This document shows, piece after piece, positions 57,426 to 64,000 of a stretch of 64,000 nucleotides of DNA; position 1 is the first letter of the stretch, and each line of letters opens with the position of its first letter. The position numbers were made by a program, and so were the translations under genes. The notes below the pieces were generated by a model. The model saw only the letters and a list, made by a program, of their open reading frames with translations, ran no database searches and was not told where the DNA came from. The stretch covers positions 20,755-84,754 of the forward strand of contig JAEEYE010000008.1 of NCBI GenBank assembly GCA_016291665.1, in the 5' to 3' direction. This DNA is from Oxalobacter sp. GTDB lineage: Bacteria; Pseudomonadota; Gammaproteobacteria; Burkholderiales; Burkholderiaceae_D.

Positions 57426-59141
57426 ATGCTTTCTCAACACAAAGAACTGATTTCAGGTTTGATTAAAGACGCTGTTGACGTACTAACAGCAGGCCAGGAA
57501 CTTGTCAAACAACCAGTAGTGGCATTGGAGCGTCCGCGCGATGCTTCCCATGGAGATATTGCCTGCAACATTGCCATGCAGCTGGCTCGTCCGTTGAAAA
57601 AAAATCCTAGGGAAACTGCTAATACGATTGTGGCATCCATAATGGCTTCCCCTGCACACGAAGGCGTTATCGATTTCTGTGAGGTAGCAGGTCCCGGTTT
57701 CATTAACATCCGTTTGACATCCGCAGCAAGGCAGCAGGTTGTGACAGAAGTCCTGACTGCAAAAGAAGCCTTTGGGACAAGTAATCGCGGTGTCGGCAAA
57801 AAGGTAATGGTGGAATTTGTTTCTGCTAACCCGACTGGACCGCTGCATGTTGGTCATGGCCGTCAGGGTGCCTTGGGGGATGCTATTTCTGCTCTTTTTG
57901 CGTCCCAAGGCTTTAAGGTCACGCGTGAGTTCTATTACAACGATGCTGGTGTGCAGATCAACAACCTGACCCTCTCCGTTCAGGCGCGCGCAAAAGGCTT
58001 GAAGCCAGGTGATGAAGGTTGGCCAGAAAGTGCTTATAACGGCGACTATATTGCTGACATCGCACGCGATTTCCTTGCTAAAAAGACTATATCTGCACGT
58101 AATTGCGATACGGTGACTGCTACGGGAGACGTCGAGGATTTGGCCTCAATCAGGGCTTTTTCTGTCGCTTACCTGCGTAATGAGCAGGATAATGACCTGA
58201 ATGCTTTTGGCATTCATTTCGACAATTTTTTCCTAGAATCTTCACTTTATACCGATGGTAAGGTTCAGGAAACTGTTGATGCCCTTACCAAGGAAGGCAA
58301 GACATTTGAAGATGGTGGGGCGCTCTGGTTGCGTTCAACGGAGTATGGGGATGATAAAGACCGTGTGATGAGGAAGACGGATGGCACTTATACCTATTTC
58401 GTGCCGGATGTTGCCTACCACATCAACAAGTGGAATCGTGGCTTTGACCGTGTTATCAATATTCAGGGAAGTGATCACCATGGAACCATTGCACGTGTGA
58501 AGGCGGGGCTTCAGGGGGTCAACAAAGGCATTCCCAAGAGTTTCCCTGATTATGTGTTACACAAGATGGTGACTGTCATGAAGGATGGCGCCGAGGTCAA
58601 GATTTCCAAACGTGCCGGTTCCTATGTGACGGTACGCGACTTGATTGAGTGGTCGGGTGCAGGGGATATCACCAGGGGGCGTGATGCAGTCCGCTTTTTC
58701 CTGATTTCAAGGAAAGCGGATACGGAATTTGTATTTGATGTTGACTTAGCACTTGCCCGTTCTGATGAAAACCCGGTTTACTATGTACAGTATGCCCATG
58801 CGCGTATTTGTTCTGTTTTCTCTCAATGGGGTGGTGATGAGGCTTCCTTAGATATGGTTGACCTGTCACCATTGGCGTCTGCACATGAAACGGCACTCTT
58901 GACCAAATTGGCGGAATATCCAGATCTGATTTCCCGTGCGACAGATGAGTTAAGCCCTCATCTTGTTGCTTTCTATCTGCGTGAATTGGCCGGTGAATTG
59001 CATGGTTATTACAATGCAGAACGATTCCTTGTAGACGATGAAAAAACGAAGCTGGCCCGACTTGCGTTGCTTAAGGCTGTACGTCAGGTGCTTCGTAATG
59101 GATTGACTTTACTGGGTGTTTCTTGTCCTGAAAAGATGTAA
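57426..59141 (+). CDS. argS: Arginyl-tRNA synthetase
   Basis: 571 residues from the ATG at 57426; the longer frame upstream starts inside the preceding terminator. ArgRS has the N-terminal Add-1 domain, then the HIGH-type motif [14 protein letters not shown], and the KMSKS-like [11 protein letters not shown]. The C-terminal part carries the DALRP anticodon-binding domain ([14 protein letters not shown]). The next gene, a SPOR protein, starts 3 bp after its stop, so they are co-transcribed. Confidence 0.96.
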   Translation: MLSQHKELISGLIKDAVDVLTAGQELVKQPVVALERPRDASHGDIACNIAMQLARPLKKNPRETANTIVASIMASPAHEGVIDFCEVAGPGFINIRLTSAARQQVVTEVLTAKEAFGTSNRGVGKKVMVEFVSANPTGPLHVGHGRQGALGDAISALFASQGFKVTREFYYNDAGVQINNLTLSVQARAKGLKPGDEGWPESAYNGDYIADIARDFLAKKTISARNCDTVTATGDVEDLASIRAFSVAYLRNEQDNDLNAFGIHFDNFFLESSLYTDGKVQETVDALTKEGKTFEDGGALWLRSTEYGDDKDRVMRKTDGTYTYFVPDVAYHINKWNRGFDRVINIQGSDHHGTIARVKAGLQGVNKGIPKSFPDYVLHKMVTVMKDGAEVKISKRAGSYVTVRDLIEWSGAGDITRGRDAVRFFLISRKADTEFVFDVDLALARSDENPVYYVQYAHARICSVFSQWGGDEASLDMVDLSPLASAHETALLTKLAEYPDLISRATDELSPHLVAFYLRELAGELHGYYNAERFLVDDEKTKLARLALLKAVRQVLRNGLTLLGVSCPEKM

Positions 59142-59144
59142 GTT

Positions 59145-59753
59145 ATGGCTACTCAACGAGGCGGTACTTTTTTTGGTTTCATTGTCGGTCTGATTACAGG
59201 TTTTGCAATTGCGGCGGCAGTGGCTTTCTTTCTGATGCGATCTTCCCCTTTTGCCAAAAAGGAAGAATCTAAGCTAGAACAACCTGTCCAGCAGGTTCAG
59301 ACTGCTACCCCCTCTGGCCAGCAGAATGCTGATCCTAATCAGCCTATGTATAGGGAAGTTCAGCAACGTCCTGTTGAAACTAAGGTTGAGTCTGAGGTGA
59401 CAGAAAAGCCTGCTCCTCTAGTGAACCGTCCTTCCCCTGAGGTGGAGAAACGTTCACCAGCTGTTGATCCGCGTGCATTGCCTGCCTCAACTCAGACAAC
59501 TTCAAAAACGGTACAGGAGACAACTAAGTCTCAATTAGCCTACCTTCAGGCAGGTGCTTTCAAAAACCGTGAACAAGCAGACAATATGCGCGGTAATTTG
59601 GCACTTTTGGGGTATAGTTCGCAGATTTTGCAGGTAGGTTCGGGGTCTGACAGGTTCTACCGCGTCCGTTTAGGACCCTATCAGCAGTCCCATATTGCCC
59701 AAATCCAGTCCAGACTCCGTGGCAATGGATTCCCAACAACTGTAATCAAATAA
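59145..59753 (+). CDS. SPOR-domain protein
   Basis: 202 residues. The N-terminus is a membrane anchor (FFGFIVGLITGFAIAAAVAF). A long proline/glutamine-rich linker follows, then the C-terminal SPOR domain (about 130-202) with YLQAGAFKNREQADNMRGNL and FYRVRLGPYQ. SPOR domains bind peptidoglycan stripped of peptides at division sites. In relatives this gene lies between argS and dsbA, as here. Confidence 0.88.
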   Translation: MATQRGGTFFGFIVGLITGFAIAAAVAFFLMRSSPFAKKEESKLEQPVQQVQTATPSGQQNADPNQPMYREVQQRPVETKVESEVTEKPAPLVNRPSPEVEKRSPAVDPRALPASTQTTSKTVQETTKSQLAYLQAGAFKNREQADNMRGNLALLGYSSQILQVGSGSDRFYRVRLGPYQQSHIAQIQSRLRGNGFPTTVIK

Positions 59754-59757
59754 AGTT

Positions 59758-60444
59758 ATGAAGGTATTTTTAAGGCAGTTGGTTGTCCTATTGGTTTTTG
59801 GCTTGGCCGTTGCGACGGTTTCTGCCAAACCTTCGAATCCACAATTGAATGTGGATTATCAGATGTTGGCAGTCCCACAGGATGCAGAAGCGGGCAAAAA
59901 AGTCGAAATTATCGAGTTCTTCGGCTATTTTTGTGGCCATTGCTATCAGTTGGATCTGCCCATCACCAATTGGGCGCGCCAGAATAAGAACAGGGTACTT
60001 TTTAGACGTGTCCATGTGAAATTCGGTGATGGAATGGCTATGCAGCAGCGCATGTTTTATACGCTGGCGGCCATGGGAGAGTTGACCAACGGTATGCACC
60101 ACAAAATTTTCAAGGCAATGCAGGAGCAGCGTTATCCGTTCAGGACGGATGTCCAGGTTTTCCGTTGGATTGAAGAGAACGGTATTGATCGTCCGAAATT
60201 CGTTGAGATGTTCAATTCCTTTTATGTTGACGCCCTGTGCCAGCAGGGGGTTGGATACCTCGATACCTACAAGGTTGATGGCGTCCCGATGGTTGTCGTA
60301 GATGGACGTTTTGTGACATCACCCGCCATCATCAGTGAAGGCAACAAGACGGAAATGACTGAACAGGAAGCGATTAACGGGACATTGAAGGTCTTGGATA
60401 ACCTCGTCAACCGTGCGTTGCAAGAACGTGTCAAGAAGCGTTAG
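59758..60444 (+). CDS. dsbA: DsbA-family thiol:disulfide interchange protein with CGHC active site
   Basis: 228 residues with a signal peptide of about 23 residues. The thioredoxin fold has the redox motif C59-G60-H61-C62 in FFGYFCGHCYQLD. The cis-proline is P177 in GVPMVV. DsbA oxidises cysteines of secreted proteins. The usual DsbA motif is CPHC; glycine at the first position, as in eukaryotic PDI, is unusual and would alter redox potential. A third cysteine (C161) is also present. It follows the SPOR gene by 4 bp. Confidence 0.92.
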   Translation: MKVFLRQLVVLLVFGLAVATVSAKPSNPQLNVDYQMLAVPQDAEAGKKVEIIEFFGYFCGHCYQLDLPITNWARQNKNRVLFRRVHVKFGDGMAMQQRMFYTLAAMGELTNGMHHKIFKAMQEQRYPFRTDVQVFRWIEENGIDRPKFVEMFNSFYVDALCQQGVGYLDTYKVDGVPMVVVDGRFVTSPAIISEGNKTEMTEQEAINGTLKVLDNLVNRALQERVKKR

Positions 60445-60510
60445 CTTTATCCTCTTGAAGTGATAGAAGTAGGGCATAGATGTTGTTTGTGCTCTACGTC
60501 GGATTATCTT

Positions 60511-60544
60511 ATATAAAAAGTGAGTAAGTAATCACTTTTTATAT
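60511..60544. terminator. Large inverted repeat downstream of dsbA
   Basis: ATATAAAAAGTGA (60511-60523) and TCACTTTTTATAT (60532-60544) form a perfect 13-bp stem with an 8-nt loop. The T run in the right arm makes it a plausible terminator for dsbA. It lies 17 bp before the target duplication of the insertion sequence, outside the element. Confidence 0.7.
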
Positions 60545-60560
60545 TATTACATACTTTCCG

Positions 60561-60564
60561 TTAA
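60561..60564. repeat. Left target-site duplication (TTAA) of IS element
   Basis: TTAA here is matched by TTAA at 61742-61745. It fits the YTAR target of the IS5 group. Confidence 0.7.
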
Positions 60565-60581
60565 GGAAACTCTGAAAAACC
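60565..60581. repeat. Left terminal inverted repeat of IS element
   Basis: GGAAACTCTGAAAAACC, complementary (14 of 17) to the right end at 61725-61741. Confidence 0.75.
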
Positions 60582-60590
60582 CTTGCCCAG

Positions 60591-60608
60591 TATGATAATA
60601 TTATCATA
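60591..60608. repeat. Perfect 18-bp palindrome upstream of transposase
   Basis: TATGATAATATTATCATA reads the same on both strands and lies 21 bp before the transposase start. It could be an operator or a structure that limits translation of incoming transcripts. Confidence 0.6.
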
Positions 60609-60629
60609 GATAACCAAAGGTACTGAACT

Positions 60630-61595
60630 ATGAGTGACCAGCTGACATTCTTCCAGGCACAGACAGAGCATCGGCGTAAAAAGAAAAAAACCAGGTTGGA
60701 AATGTTTCTTGAAACCTTGGAACGGGTAACGCCATGGAATAAGCTTGAAGCCAAGGTGTCACGGTACTACGCCAAGGCAGGACCGCAGGGAGGCCGCCTG
60801 GCCTACCCCCTGGCAATGATGCTGCGTATCCACGTTTACCAGATACTCAACAACCTGAGTGATCCTGCAATGGAAGACAAACTCTATGATACGTACGCTG
60901 TCAGGGAGTATGCCGGTATAGGAGAAGAAGACCGCATACCAGATGAAACGACCATCCTCAATTTCCGGCACCTGCTGGAACGCCACAACCTGGGCAAGGA
61001 AATGCTCAATACCATCAACCGTCAGCTCAGGGATAAAGGGCTTATGGTCCGAGAAGGGACAATAGTTGACGCCACCTTCATAGAAGCGCCGTCATCTACA
61101 AAGAACAAGGATGGCAAACGTGACCCAGAAATGAGTTCGGGCAAGAAGGGAAACACCTGGCATTACGGGATGAAGGTGCACGCCGGTGTTGATGCAGAAA
61201 ACGGTCTTGTCCACAGCCTTGAGTTTACAGGGGCTAACGAGCATGACATCACGCAGGCATCAAAACTGCTGCATGGTGAAGAATCAGCCGTACACGGAGA
61301 TGCAGGATATATCGGATTGGAGAAACGTCCTGAAATGCAGGGCAGGAACATCCGGTGCTATATAGCGGAACGCCCAGGGAAAAGGAAGCAGCACGCCAAA
61401 GGCAGCATAGCTGACCGTCTGCAGCATCTTCTGGCAAGCGTCCGTTCGAAGGTTGAACACGTGTTCTACCGAATCAAAATCCAGTTTGGTTATGCCAAGG
61501 TCAGGTACAGGGGTATCGAAAAGAACGCCAACAGGCTGTACATGCTGGCTGGATTTGCCAACCTCATGCGGGTACAGCGGTACTTGGTAGGATGA
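60630..61595 (+). CDS. IS5-group transposase
   Basis: 321 residues with an intact DDE triad: D147 in VDATFIEAPSSTKN, D224 in HGDAGYIG, and E276 in KVEHVFYRIKIQFG. The N-terminal LTFFQAQTEHRRKKKKTRLE and LRIHVYQILNNLSDPAMED-type region match the IS5 group closely. No frameshift or stop is seen, so the element is probably active or recently so. Confidence 0.95.
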   Translation: MSDQLTFFQAQTEHRRKKKKTRLEMFLETLERVTPWNKLEAKVSRYYAKAGPQGGRLAYPLAMMLRIHVYQILNNLSDPAMEDKLYDTYAVREYAGIGEEDRIPDETTILNFRHLLERHNLGKEMLNTINRQLRDKGLMVREGTIVDATFIEAPSSTKNKDGKRDPEMSSGKKGNTWHYGMKVHAGVDAENGLVHSLEFTGANEHDITQASKLLHGEESAVHGDAGYIGLEKRPEMQGRNIRCYIAERPGKRKQHAKGSIADRLQHLLASVRSKVEHVFYRIKIQFGYAKVRYRGIEKNANRLYMLAGFANLMRVQRYLVG

Positions 61596-61724
61596 TTGCG
61601 CCCTGATTCAGGAAAAAACCTGAATCAGGAGTAAAAATAGAGGGAGAAACTGACTGAAAACGTCTGTTTTTACTGATTTTTGAACAAAATTTGAAAAATT
61701 AGTGTCTGAATACGAAATTTGGTC

Positions 61725-61741
61725 GGTTATTCAGACCTTCC
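61725..61741. repeat. Right terminal inverted repeat of IS element
   Basis: On the minus strand GGAAGGTCTGAATAACC. The outermost bases GGAA are shared with the left end, and TTAA follows outside. Confidence 0.75.
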
Positions 61742-61745
61742 TTAA

Positions 61746-62284
61746 AGTACTAGAGGAAAATTAAAATGTTCGAAACGAAATATGTAATGTAAGTGCGATA
61801 CATATCGATAGGATTTACGATAATGTAGACTCCCATTTAACATTACAAATCATATCTCCGGTAACATTAAATATTGCGTTAATAAACAACAAATTAATTA
61901 TAAACTTAATATCGTATTACTCTAAGCGCCCAAATAATAAAATTCCAATATAGGTTGTATTTTAAGGTGTTATTCGTCCTTATATTGAGAATATGTAGAC
62001 TAAATATAACATCCTATTTCTGTTTCTAATTGTTATTTAAAAATCCACTTTTTTCTTTTCTAATATTTTCTATTCATTATCAATAGGATAAAGGCTTTTC
62101 GGTATATCCCTGCCCAAAAATTAATATTCTGTTTCATAATTTTTTTCTTGCTGCTTCTTTCCAAAAACGAATATTCCGGGACGCTTTTTTACGGATTGCA
62201 TATCCGTTTATGCGTATAAACCAGCATAGAGCATTGTAGACCATTTAATACTTTTTGTGTCGAACTTGTTTGGAAGGACTTTCC
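61746..62284. other. AT-rich intergenic region between IS element and adhesin gene
   Basis: 539 bp without a convincing gene. It is much richer in A and T than the genes on either side. Nothing longer than a few codons is open in a plausible frame with a ribosome binding site. The adhesin's own ribosome binding site (GGAAGGA) ends it. Low-GC upstream regions are common for transferred or silenced surface genes. I see no clear promoter. Confidence 0.5.
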
Positions 62285-64000
62285 ATGAACAGAATATTTA
62301 AGGTTGTATTCAATCGCGTCTTAGGTCATCACGTTGTTGTCAGTGAGCTTGCACGTTCATTTGCTAAGAAAAGTATCAAAGCAGTCACAGCAGTCGTCTT
62401 AGCGATGTTGGGGACGGGCGCATTTACAAATACCGCAATGGCACAAGAAGATCCTACTCAAGCTTCATTGAAATTAAATATAGACGAGAATGGTAAATAC
62501 TATATTTATCAAGCCAACTCGCCAGTACGTTACTATATTTTAGGCGCAGCTGGCGGCGGTGTAATGCCAGAATCTTATGAGGGCCAACAGACTGTAATTA
62601 CAGCGACTTCGGATACTGGCGGAAGTACTGAGTTTAAAATCATGAATGTTGCAACAGGGAATACAAACCCTATCGGCACCATGACAATCAATGCAGGCAA
62701 AAACATTGCCATCAGTAAGGAGACTGAAGAGTATACAACTTCAAACGGGACACCAGGCACAAGGGAGATTGCGGTTATTTCTGCAACTCATAACAAGGTC
62801 ACAGGTGGCAGTGCGACGAAGGCATCGGATACAGACAATGCAGTTTCCCTGACACTGACCGATGCGGACAACAATACGGTTCCATCGATTGCCCTTGAAA
62901 ACACCTACACGACAAAAGTAGAAATCCAGAACGTTGAAGGGGGCGGCAAAAAAGCCGTCTTCTCGCGCAATGATGGTAATTCATATGAGCTATTACTGTC
63001 AGACCTTGCTGGCTCTTCAACGGACTACCGCTTAGTCGGAGCTAACGGCGAAACTGGTGATCAGGCGAGCGCCTACAGTGTGGATGCCAACAATAAGGTG
63101 ACGCTGAAGGTCCGTGATACGATGGATCCGGAAGCGCCGGCAGAGAACATCGTTATCGAAGGCGTTGCATCGACAGCTGATGTGGCCGCTGCCAAGACCG
63201 AGGCATCCAAGCACACGACCGTCAGTGTCAATGACCATACGTCGGCAGGCAACCTGACGCTGACCCAGACCGAGGCGACGGAACAAGCGGGTACGAACTA
63301 CGACATCCAGCTGTCCAAGAATGTGGACCTGACAAGCGAAGGCAGTCTGACGGTGGGCAGCACTTCCGTCACCGGTGATACAGTTACGACTACCAACGTC
63401 AATTCGACAAATGTCACAGCAACCACTATCAAGGCGGGTAACACCACCATCAATAACAACGGCATGACCATCCAGAATGGTCCGACCATCACGACGACCA
63501 ACGTGAGTATGAACAACCAACAGATACACAACGTTGCCGCAGGTTCTGCAGATACCGACGCAGTCAATGTTGCCCAGTTGAAAACGGTAGCAGGAGGGTT
63601 GACCCATTACTATTCTGTCAAGGATGGCGGCACCCCTCAAGGCAACTACAACAACGATGGGGCGACCGGCGCCGATGCGATTGCCGCAGGTCCAAATGCT
63701 GTGGCAGAAGGTGCTAGCAGTATCGCTATCGGTAACGGTGCACAGGCGACGGGAGACGGTGCAATCGCCATTGGCGAAGGAAGTACTGGGCAGCTGATTG
63801 CCAGCGGCAGTAATTCCTATGTCCATGGATTTAGCGCCCAGGCAATGGGGCCAGATGCAACGGCATGGGGGATATTGACAACAGCAGGACAGAATGAATC
63901 TGACCGGCTAGCTACCTGGCAGATGCTGAGTGAAATGGATCACGCAGGAGAACCTGGTGAGAAGGATGAATTTGGGATAGGTGCAACTGCATGGGGACAG
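62285..64000 (+). CDS. Trimeric autotransporter adhesin, N-terminal part (cut by window edge)
   Basis: 572 codons are visible without a stop. The extended signal peptide (ESPR) MNRIFKVVFNRVLGHHVVVS, then ELARSFAKKS, marks type Vc secretion, and cleavage is predicted after TAMA (residue 53). A stalk-like region rich in Thr/Asn/Val follows. A neck/HIM motif (QQIHNVAAGSADTDAVNVAQ) lies near 412-432. From about 465 YadA-head-like repeats appear (SSIAIGNGAQATGDGAIAIG), then aberrant copies with TAWG. The anchor domain is outside the window. Such proteins bind host surfaces or other cells. Confidence 0.92.
   Translation, partial: MNRIFKVVFNRVLGHHVVVSELARSFAKKSIKAVTAVVLAMLGTGAFTNTAMAQEDPTQASLKLNIDENGKYYIYQANSPVRYYILGAAGGGVMPESYEGQQTVITATSDTGGSTEFKIMNVATGNTNPIGTMTINAGKNIAISKETEEYTTSNGTPGTREIAVISATHNKVTGGSATKASDTDNAVSLTLTDADNNTVPSIALENTYTTKVEIQNVEGGGKKAVFSRNDGNSYELLLSDLAGSSTDYRLVGANGETGDQASAYSVDANNKVTLKVRDTMDPEAPAENIVIEGVASTADVAAAKTEASKHTTVSVNDHTSAGNLTLTQTEATEQAGTNYDIQLSKNVDLTSEGSLTVGSTSVTGDTVTTTNVNSTNVTATTIKAGNTTINNNGMTIQNGPTITTTNVSMNNQQIHNVAAGSADTDAVNVAQLKTVAGGLTHYYSVKDGGTPQGNYNNDGATGADAIAAGPNAVAEGASSIAIGNGAQATGDGAIAIGEGSTGQLIASGSNSYVHGFSAQAMGPDATAWGILTTAGQNESDRLATWQMLSEMDHAGEPGEKDEFGIGATAWGQ

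Larger units (their letters stand above)
60565..61741 (+). mobile_element. IS5-group insertion sequence, complete, 1177 bp
   Basis: Its ends are imperfect inverted repeats. The left reads GGAAACTCTGAAAAACC (60565-60581) and the right, on the minus strand, GGAAGGTCTGAATAACC (61741-61725), matching at 14 of 17 positions. TTAA flanks both ends. Inside is one intact DDE transposase gene. Before it is an 18-bp perfect palindrome (60591-60608), and after it an 11-bp hairpin (61602-61629) that may block outside transcription. The length fits IS5 elements (about 1.2 kb). The element lies between dsbA and the adhesin gene. Confidence 0.88.

Overview
The window reads as a chromosomal segment of a betaproteobacterium of the order Burkholderiales. 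The evidence is the gene order: rpmH-rnpA-yidD-yidC beside dnaA-dnaN-gyrB; mnmG-rsmG-parA-parB; lolB-ispE-tRNA-Gln-prs-rplY; ptsN-hprK-rapZ-mutY; and DUF2782-thrB-BPSS1780-type genes beside polA. The GC content is moderate to low for that order. A gut or host-associated Oxalobacteraceae-like organism (for example Oxalobacter) would fit, but that is inference from gene content only. Almost everything is core housekeeping sequence with ordinary synteny. The accessory part is the last 4 kb, an IS5-type insertion sequence and a trimeric autotransporter adhesin.

Layout. 1-5.8 kb, all leftward: trpD (cut by the edge)-trpG, yacG-coaE-slmA-HAD nucleotidase, yidC-yidD-rnpA-rpmH. 6.1-11.2 kb, rightward: dnaA-dnaN-gyrB. 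11.3-17.6 kb, leftward: aminopeptidase P, parB, parA, rsmG, mnmG. A 518-bp AT-rich gap follows and then a short-form malic enzyme. 19.5-25.5 kb: a lipoprotein, pyrC, a cobalamin adenosyltransferase, folE2, and the isoprenoid cluster dxs-ispA-xseB. 25.7-34.9 kb: a DMT transporter, yegP, polA head-to-head with a LOG-family gene, DUF2782-thrB-BPSS1780, argB, and a secreted unknown. 35-42.9 kb: two tRNA-Gln genes bracketing prs-rplY, ispE-lolB, an HPF-like gene, mutY, rapZ-hprK and ptsN. 42.9-60.4 kb: queF, ilvA, a VTT-family gene, a HIT gene, ubiE-Tim44-ubiB, a sodium/solute symporter, fmdB-aspS-nudB, a Sel1-repeat protein, a fumarylacetoacetase-family enzyme, a Spy-like protein, and argS-SPOR-dsbA. 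60.6-64 kb: the IS5-type element and the start of the adhesin.

Replication origin. Two parS sites lie at 13.2 and 17.7 kb. Beside each is the same tandem pair of DnaA-box-like sequences with a 4-bp spacer. Hand counts of G and C in sampled rows show the plus strand changing from C-rich in dnaA to G-rich in the malic enzyme gene. Together with the very AT-rich tract near 18.0 kb this makes the mnmG-malic enzyme gap the best oriC candidate. The rpmH-dnaA gap has only one perfect DnaA box.

Other points of note are a DsbA-like protein whose active site reads C-G-H-C, a 7-bp head-to-head gap between polA and the LOG gene, loss of usual neighbours (zapD, pth, ubiJ, mnmE) at otherwise conserved loci, and an intact IS5-type element with recognisable ends and a TTAA target duplication. 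I found no CRISPR array, prophage or obvious novel multi-gene system.
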